Below, one piece after another: positions 8,557 through 16,081 of a stretch of 37,325 bases of DNA. The notes below the pieces were generated by a model. That model was given only the letters and a program-made list of their open reading frames with translations. It had not been told where the DNA came from and ran no database searches. Source of the stretch: a virus; IMG/VR virus record IMGVR_UViG_3300030419_004185, positions 1 to 37,325 of that record; one strand, 5' to 3'. The position numbers and the translations under genes were made by a program. Every line of letters begins with the position of its first letter. Position 1 is the stretch's first letter.

Positions 8557-9162
8557 ATGTTTAATAAGATATGGAAAGAACAAATTGTTCAGCCTACTTC
8601 TAAAGTGGGTGCATTCAAACCTAAACAGGGTTTTGAGTTAGAGGAAGATGAAGATGACGACTGTAATAAAAAGTTACAAGAGTATGCTAACAAATTAAGA
8701 AATATGTCTTTTAAAACTAAAGGAAGTCCTCAATTTAATAGTTATTGGGAAAAGCAAAATGAATCAGGAATAGAAATAGATGAAACTATGGAAATGAAAA
8801 TTAAGGGGTATGAAGAAATAGATTATGGAAACGAAAATACTTATCTACCTTATGGTTGGGAAAGGATTAAGTTTAGATATAATCCTGTTCCTGAAGAAAT
8901 TGCTTGTTTAGCATTAAAATATCTTAAGGAATTAGGGAAAGATTATAGAAAACCCTATATTCTACCATTGTCAAAAGATTATGAATTTCATGCCGATTGG
9001 TCGGAATATGAATTAGGGATGCATGGAGTGAAAACAATGAAAATGTATATAAGACCAACCAACAGTAGAAAATGGGATGAATATTATGTGATATTAAGCC
9101 ACTACATTCACACCGGAGGAACAGTTGGTAATTATGATGAAATAGATATTGATTGGAGATGA
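8557..9162 (+). CDS. Tandem paralogue 2 of the four-copy family
   Basis: 201 aa from the ATG at 8557. N-terminus MFNKIWKEQIVQPTSKVGAF aligns without gaps to its neighbours, followed by F-K-P-K-Q-G-F-E-L-E-E-D-E-D-D-D-C-N-K-K-L-Q-E. It also shares Y-N-P-V-P-E-E-I-A-C-L-A-L-K-Y-L and the terminal I-D-I-D-W-R. The tag is the weaker form W-K-E-Q-I-V-Q. Its ribosome site is the GGAGA inside the last two sense codons (TGG AGA) of the previous copy, so the junction was duplicated with the gene. Function unknown. Confidence 0.7.
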   Translation: MFNKIWKEQIVQPTSKVGAFKPKQGFELEEDEDDDCNKKLQEYANKLRNMSFKTKGSPQFNSYWEKQNESGIEIDETMEMKIKGYEEIDYGNENTYLPYGWERIKFRYNPVPEEIACLALKYLKELGKDYRKPYILPLSKDYEFHADWSEYELGMHGVKTMKMYIRPTNSRKWDEYYVILSHYIHTGGTVGNYDEIDIDWR

Positions 9163-9166
9163 TTTA

Positions 9167-9775
9167 ATGTTTGATGAGATATGGAAAGAACAAATAGTTA
9201 AACCAGTAGGTAAAGTAGGTATATTCAAACCTAAACAGGGTTTTGATTTAGAAGAAGAGGATGATGGTGATTGCAATAAAAAGTTACAAGAGTATGCAAA
9301 TAAAATTAAAAATACCCCATTACCATTAAAAGAATTATGGAATGATAAAGACTTTGAAAATTACAAACCTCTTTTTAATGAAGATTCAAGAATTTTTTCT
9401 TGGGCAAAATCAGAACGCTTTGCGCTCTTTAAGAAGGAGGATGATGATAGTATAAATTTTCATGAATATATTGAGCAAAGAAAAATGTATAAATACAATC
9501 CTATTCCAGAAAATGTTGCTTGTAAATCCCTAGAAATGTTAAAAAACTATGATTTACTACCTACCATTTCTCCCCCTATGGTTGAAGATGAAATGAATGG
9601 TTATAAGATTAGAATTGATGGCTCTACTAATAAGAGAGTAACTTGGTTAGAATTAACGGTATTGTATAAAAAAAGAAGTGTAATTCGCTTAGGGTTAGAA
9701 AGGGACATAACCTTATATGATATCTATTATTATAAAATTTTTGATAAATATGCTTTAGATGTTGATTGGAGATAA
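9167..9775 (+). CDS. Tandem paralogue 3 of the four-copy family
   Basis: 202 aa from the ATG at 9167. It opens MFDEIWKEQIVKPVGKVGIF, with F-K-P-K-Q-G-F-D-L-E-E-E-D-D-G-D-C-N-K-K after it, the block Y-N-P-I-P-E-N-V-A-C-K-S-L-E-M-L in the middle, and L-D-V-D-W-R at the end. It is closest to copy 2 in the first 50 residues. The middle region (about 50-110) differs from both neighbours. The start again follows GGAGAT embedded in the W-R codons of the preceding copy. No known domain was recognised. Confidence 0.7.
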   Translation: MFDEIWKEQIVKPVGKVGIFKPKQGFDLEEEDDGDCNKKLQEYANKIKNTPLPLKELWNDKDFENYKPLFNEDSRIFSWAKSERFALFKKEDDDSINFHEYIEQRKMYKYNPIPENVACKSLEMLKNYDLLPTISPPMVEDEMNGYKIRIDGSTNKRVTWLELTVLYKKRSVIRLGLERDITLYDIYYYKIFDKYALDVDWR

Positions 9776-9779
9776 ACCC

Positions 9780-10046
9780 ATGTTTAATAAAGTGTGGAAA
9801 AAACAAATTGTTCAACCTACCGCAAAAGTAGGTATATTTAAGCCAAAACAAGGATTTGATTTAGAAGATAATGAAGATAATAAATGCTGTGAAGAGGCAA
9901 GAAAAAAATTTCTGGAAACGGGGGCGTGGCATGAATGGCGTGAATGGCCTTGTGAAGAATTATATGATTTTTTAAATCGTTTTCGGCATCGGCCTCTTGA
10001 AAAAGTCATAATTGAAGAATGGGATAGGTGTGAAAATGGAAATTAA
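9780..10046 (+). CDS. Tandem paralogue 4, short or truncated copy
   Basis: 88 aa from the ATG at 9780. The first 35 residues (MFNKVWKKQIVQPTAKVGIF, then F-K-P-K-Q-G-F-D-L-E-D) match the other three copies, but the conserved Cys block is altered to N-K-C-C-E-E-A-R and the Y-N-P-x-P block and D-W-R end are absent. Instead it carries a Trp/His-rich stretch (W-H-E-W-R-E-W-P-C-E-E-L). It overlaps the terminase start by 11 bases. It may be a truncated copy, or the conserved N-terminal module fused to a different payload, which would fit a sorting-signal model. Confidence 0.65.
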   Translation: MFNKVWKKQIVQPTAKVGIFKPKQGFDLEDNEDNKCCEEARKKFLETGAWHEWREWPCEELYDFLNRFRHRPLEKVIIEEWDRCENGN

Positions 10047-11478
10047 TGAATTAGACTTCTCCGCAGAAATGGATATGGAATTATCCAAAACTTCATTTCC
10101 ATATTTCTTTCAACAAGTATTAGGATATGATTTTACTCCATTTCATGAAGAATGGCTAGAACTTCTCAACACAACTAATCGGTCTGTAATTATTTGTAGC
10201 CGTGACCACGGAAAATCAGTATTTATGCACTCTTGGGTAGTTTGGAATCTAGTATTTCAGCCGCCTCCTTATCAAATGATATACATATCTTCTAACCATA
10301 AACAGACTATGGTACATATGAGAGATATTGATAAATTATTTAATAAACCCCAATTAAAGCATTTAAAGCCGTCAAGGGGTTGGGCATTAGGAAACATTAC
10401 TTTAACAAACGGTAATTCAATTCTTGAGCGTTCAGTCGGGTCACAGATTCGTGGGCTTCACCCTCAAGAAATTGTTATTGACGACCCTTTGAAAGAGTTT
10501 AGTTTAGCCGCAATCAAAAAGGTTACAGATTGGTTCTTTGGTGATATGATTCCAACTCTTCACCATACAGCCTCATTAAGAATGATTGGTACTCCTTTTA
10601 CATATACTGATATTTTCACTCAACTTGAAGAAAATGAGGCTTATACTGTTACAAAATACCCTTGTATTAATCAACTCAATGAACCGTTATGGCCGGAGCG
10701 TTGGGATTATGAAGCATTAATGCAAAGAAAGTCCGAAGTAGGCTCATTAAAATTTACAAGAGAATATATGTGTATTCCTATTTCAACAGGTACTTCATTA
10801 TTTAATCCTGAACATTTAGGGGCTTGTAAAGAGTTAGGTAAAAAAGACATACTAAGGATGAGAGAAAGGAAGAAAGATGGATTTAAGTATTATGTTGGGA
10901 TTGACCCTGCTATATCAACTGACGGCGACTACAATGTTATTATTGTATTAGAAGTTGATGAGAATAAAAATAAAAGAATTGTTTTTGTAGATAGACAAAA
11001 AAATGTAGAATTTAGAGAAAACATCAATAAAGTAAAATTAATAGGGCAAATGTTTAGACCAGAAGCAATATTTTTAGAAACAAATAATTTCGCTAAATCC
11101 TTTACTCAAGAATTAAGAAATATTACTGACTTAAATGTGCATGACTTTACAACAACCCGAAAAAGAAAAGAAGAGATTATTTTGAATTTACAGATGAATA
11201 TTGAGAATCATAAGTTAATTTTCCCTAGAGGAAATGAAGAGAGCAAAAGGGTCACAGATAACATTTTAGAGGAATTATCAATGTTTGCTATCACCGATAC
11301 AGGAAGGTTTGAAGGGGTAGGCGCACACGACGATTTAGTAATGGGGTTGGCATTAGCCAATGCCGCAACACATGAGGCAAATGATTCTTTTATATTATTA
11401 GATGATATAGATATATTTAATCTTAAAGAAGAGCCAAATAATTTAATAGGAGGTGGAATACTTGGTCTTAACTTCTGA
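10036..11478 (+). CDS. terL: Terminase large subunit
   Basis: 480 aa from the ATG at 10036 (GGTG 5 bases upstream; the frame also opens at a TTG at 10012). This is the DNA-packaging motor ATPase and nuclease acting at the portal. ATPase domain: Walker A-like C-S-R-D-H-G-K-S at about 54-61, adenine-binding Q-M-I-Y-I-S-S-N-H-K, Walker B I-V-I-D-D around 146-150, coupling motif M-I-G-T-P-F. RNase H-like nuclease domain: G-I-D-P-A-I with D290, F-L-E-T-N-N with E348, and G-A-H-D-D-L-V-M-G-L-A-L-A with D432/D433. All key residues are present and the length is typical. The next gene starts within its last codons. Confidence 0.95.
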   Translation: MEINELDFSAEMDMELSKTSFPYFFQQVLGYDFTPFHEEWLELLNTTNRSVIICSRDHGKSVFMHSWVVWNLVFQPPPYQMIYISSNHKQTMVHMRDIDKLFNKPQLKHLKPSRGWALGNITLTNGNSILERSVGSQIRGLHPQEIVIDDPLKEFSLAAIKKVTDWFFGDMIPTLHHTASLRMIGTPFTYTDIFTQLEENEAYTVTKYPCINQLNEPLWPERWDYEALMQRKSEVGSLKFTREYMCIPISTGTSLFNPEHLGACKELGKKDILRMRERKKDGFKYYVGIDPAISTDGDYNVIIVLEVDENKNKRIVFVDRQKNVEFRENINKVKLIGQMFRPEAIFLETNNFAKSFTQELRNITDLNVHDFTTTRKRKEEIILNLQMNIENHKLIFPRGNEESKRVTDNILEELSMFAITDTGRFEGVGAHDDLVMGLALANAATHEANDSFILLDDIDIFNLKEEPNNLIGGGILGLNF

Positions 11479-13291
11479 ATCTCTTCGTGAAACTGCAAAT
11501 GAGTTGGAAACTCTTGAAGATGAGCAAAATAAACTTATATCAGAAATGGGAGTTGATGTTCCTACTTCTGATAAAATTGAATTGTCTTGGTTAAATAATC
11601 AAAATATTATGGATGAGCATGAATTAGTTAGAAATATGTCAATAGAATTTAAAACTAATCTTTCAGAAACTAAGAAGATGTTAGAAGCCTTTCCAAAAGA
11701 ATATTTAGTTGATGGGGATGACATTTCTAGTGTGGTTAAAAGTTTAAGGAAATATAGAAGAACTTTGAAAGGAGATAATAAAATAGAATTAACTAAAGGA
11801 ATAGATACTTTAATTACAGCATATTCTAGTCATTTAGATGATTGTATTAAATCTATATATTGGTTAAATAAATATGAGACTCCTCTTAGAAAAATGAATT
11901 TTACAGAACAGGATTTAAAAAAGATTCATTCAGTAAAAGATTATGATAACAGGATGAAACTTGTAGATATTCTTTGTAAATATTGGGAATCCGAACTTGA
12001 ATTAAAACAACTAGACTATTCTAAGGAATATAGTGTTTTACATAAAGAAATGTCATCAGCAAAAAGAGAGTTTAGGAGTTTTATTAAAAATATTTCTCAT
12101 CAATCTATAAGGAAAAACATTTCAGAATCAATGAATGATTTTATAATTAAGTCTGTTTGTGACAGTCCCGGAATTTCTGCTAGACAAATTCATGAAAAAA
12201 TGGATAGTGGTCTTTTTAAGAGGGCATCACCTCAAATTATTTCTAAAGCAGCAGATAAATTGGGTATAACTAATATAGATGGTTCTTATTTTAAATTAAA
12301 TGATGATATTAAGAAAGACCTATACGCTTATACTGCTGCTTTTATTGATTCAGATGGATATATTACTGTAGATAAAAATTATAACCCAAGAGTCGGTTTA
12401 GTAGCGACAGGGGATAGAGGAAAGGCATTCATGATTGAAATTCAGAAAGCGTTAGGTGTGGGTAAATTACACCTTGACCAAAAATCTCCCCAAAATACTA
12501 GACCTGTTAATAGATTAAATTTTTATTCTCAAGCAGATGTTACTGAATTGCTTACTAAATGTCGCCCCCATTTTAGGATGAAAGGGAAAAATGCAGACTT
12601 ACTTTTAGAATTAATTCGTATGAAAAAATCCCATAAAAAGGCAGACTGGTATAAAACTCGCTGTGAAGAAATTTTTAAGTTAATGAAATATGAAAACCAT
12701 AAAGATAATGTAGGTTACGATTTTTCTAAATATAATATTGATTTTGAAAATGTTGCTAAATTACATGATAATTGTAAAATGAGTACAATGGATGATTTAG
12801 AATCTATTATTAAAGATGATGTTAATGAGGCGATTGATGAATTAGAAGAGGTGGCTGAAGAATTTGATTTAACAGAAGATGAGTGGTCAAGTGTTGATGA
12901 CGCTTCCGATTATTTATTTGAGCATAAGGTTTTATCTAAGAATAGTGAAGATTTAGGAGAAGTTACAGAATATCATGGGACTTTAAATTTAAAAAAAGTT
13001 TTAGATGAAGGAATTAAAGGCGGTAATGTGAAGGGAAGAAGTAAGCATTGGGTTCCTAAAAAATTAAGAAATGTTGAAAGAATTACATATAGTACAGATA
13101 ATGAAAAAGCCGCATATAATTTTGCTAAAATGAGGGCAGATGATTTAGGTATAGATAAAAAAGATATAGGAGTTATTGGTATTAAAGGTGAAAATTTACC
13201 TAAACCAGAAATTTTAAAAGATGATAATTTTGATGGAATTGTTTATGTTAGAGAAGGTGGAATAGAAAGTAAATATCTAGTTCAGATTTGA
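11462..13291 (+). CDS. LAGLIDADG endonuclease-like / ADP-ribosyltransferase-like fusion protein
   Basis: 609 aa from a TTG at 11462, chosen because AGGAGGTG ends 6 bases upstream; it overlaps the terminase end. Residues 1-220 are helical. About 225-285 look like a winged helix (I-S-A-R-Q-I-H-E-K-M). About 289-410 match a LAGLIDADG homing-endonuclease unit: A-A-F-I-D-S-D-G-Y-I, then G-L-V-A-T-G-D-R-G and a second beta-alpha part. About 500-609 resemble a small ADP-ribosyltransferase fold: E-Y-H-G-T, D-E-G-I, T-Y-S-T-D-N-E-K-A-A-Y-N-F-A-K, ending G-G-I-E-S-K-Y. No intein splice junction motifs are seen, so this is probably a true fusion. Targets are unknown. Confidence 0.7.
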   Translation: MVLTSESLRETANELETLEDEQNKLISEMGVDVPTSDKIELSWLNNQNIMDEHELVRNMSIEFKTNLSETKKMLEAFPKEYLVDGDDISSVVKSLRKYRRTLKGDNKIELTKGIDTLITAYSSHLDDCIKSIYWLNKYETPLRKMNFTEQDLKKIHSVKDYDNRMKLVDILCKYWESELELKQLDYSKEYSVLHKEMSSAKREFRSFIKNISHQSIRKNISESMNDFIIKSVCDSPGISARQIHEKMDSGLFKRASPQIISKAADKLGITNIDGSYFKLNDDIKKDLYAYTAAFIDSDGYITVDKNYNPRVGLVATGDRGKAFMIEIQKALGVGKLHLDQKSPQNTRPVNRLNFYSQADVTELLTKCRPHFRMKGKNADLLLELIRMKKSHKKADWYKTRCEEIFKLMKYENHKDNVGYDFSKYNIDFENVAKLHDNCKMSTMDDLESIIKDDVNEAIDELEEVAEEFDLTEDEWSSVDDASDYLFEHKVLSKNSEDLGEVTEYHGTLNLKKVLDEGIKGGNVKGRSKHWVPKKLRNVERITYSTDNEKAAYNFAKMRADDLGIDKKDIGVIGIKGENLPKPEILKDDNFDGIVYVREGGIESKYLVQI

Positions 13292-13303
13292 ATGGAGGCT
13301 AAT

Positions 13304-13729
13304 ATGATAGTTATTTGTCACGAAGGGGACTTACAAAAAAATTGGCCTAATTTAATAACTATGAAAGAAAAGGGTTATCCAATAACAAATGCTAAATTTT
13401 ATGTTAAATATATTCATGATGAACCCGTTGGACACATTTGTTATAAAGATATGGGAAATTGGTATTTTATAGGTAACTCATATATTAAAGAACAATATAG
13501 AGGACAAGGAATATATAATGAACTAATGGAAAAAAGAAATAGTGATTTAAAAAATAAAACTAAAATTGCAATTTTAATACCTATAGAAAATAGTGAATTA
13601 AGTAGATTAGAAAATAGGATATCTAAAAGGAATTATGTTAAGGTTGATGGTTTTTCAGATTTATATGGAACTATGTCTTTTATAGATTATATGAAATTTA
13701 GAAAATACAATTTATGGAAACTGGAGTGA
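13304..13729 (+). CDS. GNAT-family acetyltransferase
   Basis: 141 aa from the ATG at 13304, with GGAGG 5 bases upstream. A clear GNAT layout: V-G-H-I-C-Y-K-D-M-G-N-W-Y-F-I-G-N-S (beta strands), then the acetyl-CoA motif A E-Q-Y-R-G-Q-G-I-Y-N-E-L-M-E-K-R, then A-I-L-I-P-I-E-N-S and a late R-N-Y-V-K-V-D-G strand. It has an intact R-G-Q-G, unlike the GNAT at 7348, and the two look like divergent paralogues. It lies between the endonuclease/transferase fusion and the portal gene. A virion or host protein could be the substrate; the sequence does not say which. Confidence 0.8.
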   Translation: MIVICHEGDLQKNWPNLITMKEKGYPITNAKFYVKYIHDEPVGHICYKDMGNWYFIGNSYIKEQYRGQGIYNELMEKRNSDLKNKTKIAILIPIENSELSRLENRISKRNYVKVDGFSDLYGTMSFIDYMKFRKYNLWKLE

Positions 13730-13733
13730 TAAT

Positions 13734-15368
13734 ATGGTAGAAAAGAGAAGATTTTCAATAAGAAATTTTTTAAGGCGTAGGACTCCAACTCCCGGAGATA
13801 GGAAAGTATTCCAAATGGGAATACAAGAAAAAGAATCCGGAATGTATATGACTACTCCTTTATTATATAATATTGCAACACAGTCAGTAATTACTAGGAC
13901 TTGCACAACTCAACTTAAAAATGAAGTATTTAGAAGAGGTTATGATTGGAAAAAGAGTTTTTCCATGAAATGTAACAAATGCGGTAAAGAACACGAAAAC
14001 GATGTTGAAAGATGTGCCACTTGTGGGACAGATTCTTTAAGAAAGCCAGATGAAAAACAATTATTTTATGCTAAAAACTTTTTAGATGGATATGTTAATG
14101 AGTCTAATCAAATGTTGGTTGATGTTTTAAAAGAATTAGAAGATGATTTGAATATTATTGATGATGCTTACATTATTTTAGTTAAAGAATATTATTTAGA
14201 CGGTAATGGTGAAATAAAACTACATAGAATTAAAGAAGTATATAGGGGCGACCCTTGTACTATGGCTATTTATGCTGATGAAGATGGAACAAGAGGGACA
14301 ACAGGATTCACTTCTTTGAATGATAGAAGTTTCTTATCAGATGACCCGTTTGAATGTCATCCTGAAACTCATGAAAAGTTACACCCTGTTCATTATGTTA
14401 ATAGAGTAAATGGTGAAGAACAATACTTTGTTAAGGGAGAAGTGTTACATTTTAGTAAATATGCTCCCTCAAGGTTATATGGTCAATCTCCTGTATTGAC
14501 TTTATTTAATCACATAACTACTTTAATTGCTATGGAAAATTATGTGAATACTTCTTATACTAAGAGTCGTATGCCTAAAGGTTTGCTTGCTGTTCAAACT
14601 AGAAACATGGAATCAATGAAAACCTTTTGGAGAGCAGTAAAGGAAAAGATGGAAGAAGATAAACACTTTATTCCTGTTATGGGAATTGAAGCCGATAATG
14701 GTAAAGGTTCAATTGAATGGATTAAGTTTATGGATTCATTGAAAGAGATGGATTATGTTGCTGTTAAAGAGGATTTAAGAGATAGAATTGCAGCGTTCTA
14801 TGGTGTAAGTAAAATTTTCATGGCAGATAATTCTGCTAGTGGCGGATTAAATAATGAAGGTATGCAAATACTTGTTACAAATCGTGCTGTTGAAATGGCA
14901 CAAAATGTGTATAATAAGTATGTATTTCCGTGGCTAATTAATGAGTTTGGGATTACTGATTGGAAATTAATTTTGCCTCCATCTGAAGAAGAAGATGAGA
15001 TTGCTATTATGCGTAAGCGTGAGATTGAAGTTAATGTTGCTGCATCTATCAAAAATCTTGGTTTTGATATTGATATGAATGAAGAAGGGGAATTTACTTT
15101 TAAGAAAATTGTTGAAGAAAAGGCTGAAAAACCGAAAGAAGATGAGAAAATTGAAAATGACCCATATGCAGGAACTAATGTTGATGCTAGTCAATTAGGT
15201 CAATTACAAGAACAATCTTTAATGGGGGATAAACCTTCTCCTGAAGGCGGAGGTGCTAAAAGGAACAAGCCTAGTATGAGCGTGGGGCCAGATAAGCGAA
15301 ATACAGGATTACCGCAAGAGGCGGGAAATCAGAATATAGATAGAAGAACAGAAAGTAGGGTTGGTTAA
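13734..15368 (+). CDS. Portal protein with an inserted zinc ribbon
   Basis: 544 aa. The portal forms the dodecameric ring at the capsid vertex for packaging and tail joining. Evidence: position after the terminase, typical length, and portal-like segments: V-L-H-F-S-K-Y-A-P-S-R-L-Y-G-Q-S-P-V-L (wing/stem), R-D-R-I-A-A-F-Y-G-V-S-K-I-F-M, and a Pro/Glu-rich disordered C-terminal tail (about 465-544). A zinc ribbon with C-N-K-C-G at about 80-84 and C-A-T-C-G at 94-98 is inserted in the N-terminal part; this is unusual for bacterial phage portals. GGAGTGAT precedes the ATG. Confidence 0.9.
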   Translation: MVEKRRFSIRNFLRRRTPTPGDRKVFQMGIQEKESGMYMTTPLLYNIATQSVITRTCTTQLKNEVFRRGYDWKKSFSMKCNKCGKEHENDVERCATCGTDSLRKPDEKQLFYAKNFLDGYVNESNQMLVDVLKELEDDLNIIDDAYIILVKEYYLDGNGEIKLHRIKEVYRGDPCTMAIYADEDGTRGTTGFTSLNDRSFLSDDPFECHPETHEKLHPVHYVNRVNGEEQYFVKGEVLHFSKYAPSRLYGQSPVLTLFNHITTLIAMENYVNTSYTKSRMPKGLLAVQTRNMESMKTFWRAVKEKMEEDKHFIPVMGIEADNGKGSIEWIKFMDSLKEMDYVAVKEDLRDRIAAFYGVSKIFMADNSASGGLNNEGMQILVTNRAVEMAQNVYNKYVFPWLINEFGITDWKLILPPSEEEDEIAIMRKREIEVNVAASIKNLGFDIDMNEEGEFTFKKIVEEKAEKPKEDEKIENDPYAGTNVDASQLGQLQEQSLMGDKPSPEGGGAKRNKPSMSVGPDKRNTGLPQEAGNQNIDRRTESRVG

Positions 15369-15369
15369 A

Positions 15370-15840
15370 ATGAGTTGGTGGAATATTATTAAACAAGGTC
15401 AAACTTTAGATGTTGGTCTTTCTAATCCTACATCTTTAAAAGAAGGAGAAGAATATTCAAAACGATTAAATTCCCCATCATTTAGACATTTACGACAAAG
15501 GGTTCCTGAAACTGATTTTAGATATAAAGAAGGACAACAAACTCTAAATCAAAATACACCAACTCAAACTGTTCAAGATGCTGCAACTACAACTGCTCTT
15601 GAATCTCAAGCCCAAGAATTAGAACAACAACAATTAAGTGATGATGCTGCTTCTGATGTAGGTGAAGTAATTAGTCGTATTAAACAACAGTTGGCTAGAC
15701 CACCACAAGGAGCAAAAGGAGTAAGAGCACTTCCCATTGTAGAAAAACTAATAACCGCTACTCAAACCCCAACAGATTTTAGAGATTCAGTAAAAGAAGT
15801 TGTTAGAGAATTAAAATTATTAGAGCCTACGGCAGTATAA
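15370..15840 (+). CDS. Tagged Gln-rich protein, unknown
   Basis: 156 aa from the ATG at 15370, after GGTTGGTTAAA; an upstream frame exists but ignores this start. N-terminus MSWWNIIKQGQ carries the tag as W-W-N-I-I-K. The middle is low-complexity and Gln/Thr/Ala-rich (T-P-T-Q-T-V-Q-D-A-A-T-T; E-L-E-Q-Q-Q-L), the C-terminal part helical (V-K-E-V-V-R-E-L-K-L-L-E). Directly downstream of the portal, so a head-internal or scaffold helper is plausible. No family was recognised. Confidence 0.7.
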   Translation: MSWWNIIKQGQTLDVGLSNPTSLKEGEEYSKRLNSPSFRHLRQRVPETDFRYKEGQQTLNQNTPTQTVQDAATTTALESQAQELEQQQLSDDAASDVGEVISRIKQQLARPPQGAKGVRALPIVEKLITATQTPTDFRDSVKEVVRELKLLEPTAV

Positions 15841-15857
15841 TAAATGGAGGTAATAAA

Positions 15858-16076
15858 ATGGATAGACAAGAAATTGCGAAAATTAGAAGAGAATTGCAAA
15901 AGACTGAAAGAGCATTAGGTTTGGTTGAAAAACCTAAAAAGGAAGTAAGTAAAAATCTTACTCCTGTTTCTTTACCAGATAAGGAGAAATATCTAAGAGA
16001 AAGGCCAGAAGCCGCAGATATACCAAATGTAATTCATTTGCCTAAAAAGCAAAAAAGAAGTGAAAATAAGTGGTGA
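15858..16076 (+). CDS. Small basic helical protein, unknown
   Basis: 72 aa with a strong GGAGGT ribosome site 7 bases before the ATG. Starts MDRQEIAKIRRELQKTERAL, a charged amphipathic helix, followed by a Lys/Pro-rich, probably flexible tail (K-P-K-K-E-V-S-K...; L-P-K-K-Q-K-R-S-E-N-K-W). No tag and no recognised domain. It could be a small scaffold or DNA-associated protein, but nothing in the sequence settles this. Confidence 0.6.
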   Translation: MDRQEIAKIRRELQKTERALGLVEKPKKEVSKNLTPVSLPDKEKYLRERPEAADIPNVIHLPKKQKRSENKW

Positions 16077-16081
16077 TTGAT

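Larger units (their letters stand above)
7925..10046 (+). repeat. Tandem gene array of four paralogues
   Basis: Four consecutive genes share a conserved first ~45 codons; the first three also share the Y-N-P-[VI]-P-E block and the C-terminal D-W-R. Each junction has the form gattggaga-TAA/TGA-ATG, with the next gene's ribosome site lying in the W-R codons. This is a gene-level tandem duplication with divergence in the middles. Confidence 0.7.

Noticed and set aside
7925-9775. Protease cleavage at L-E-E after the tag-containing head of the paralogues
   Set aside because: L-x-E is the T4 prohead protease site; the protease here is of a different type, so the match has no predictive value yet.
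12320-12700. Intein within the gene following the terminase
   Set aside because: The LAGLIDADG-like part lacks visible N-terminal Cys/Ser block A and C-terminal His-Asn block G, and both flanks do not join into one known protein.
11462-13729. Toxin-antitoxin pair made of the transferase-like fusion and the GNAT
   Set aside because: Sizes, order and the extra domains do not match a known pair, and neither gene has an antitoxin-like partner of its own.
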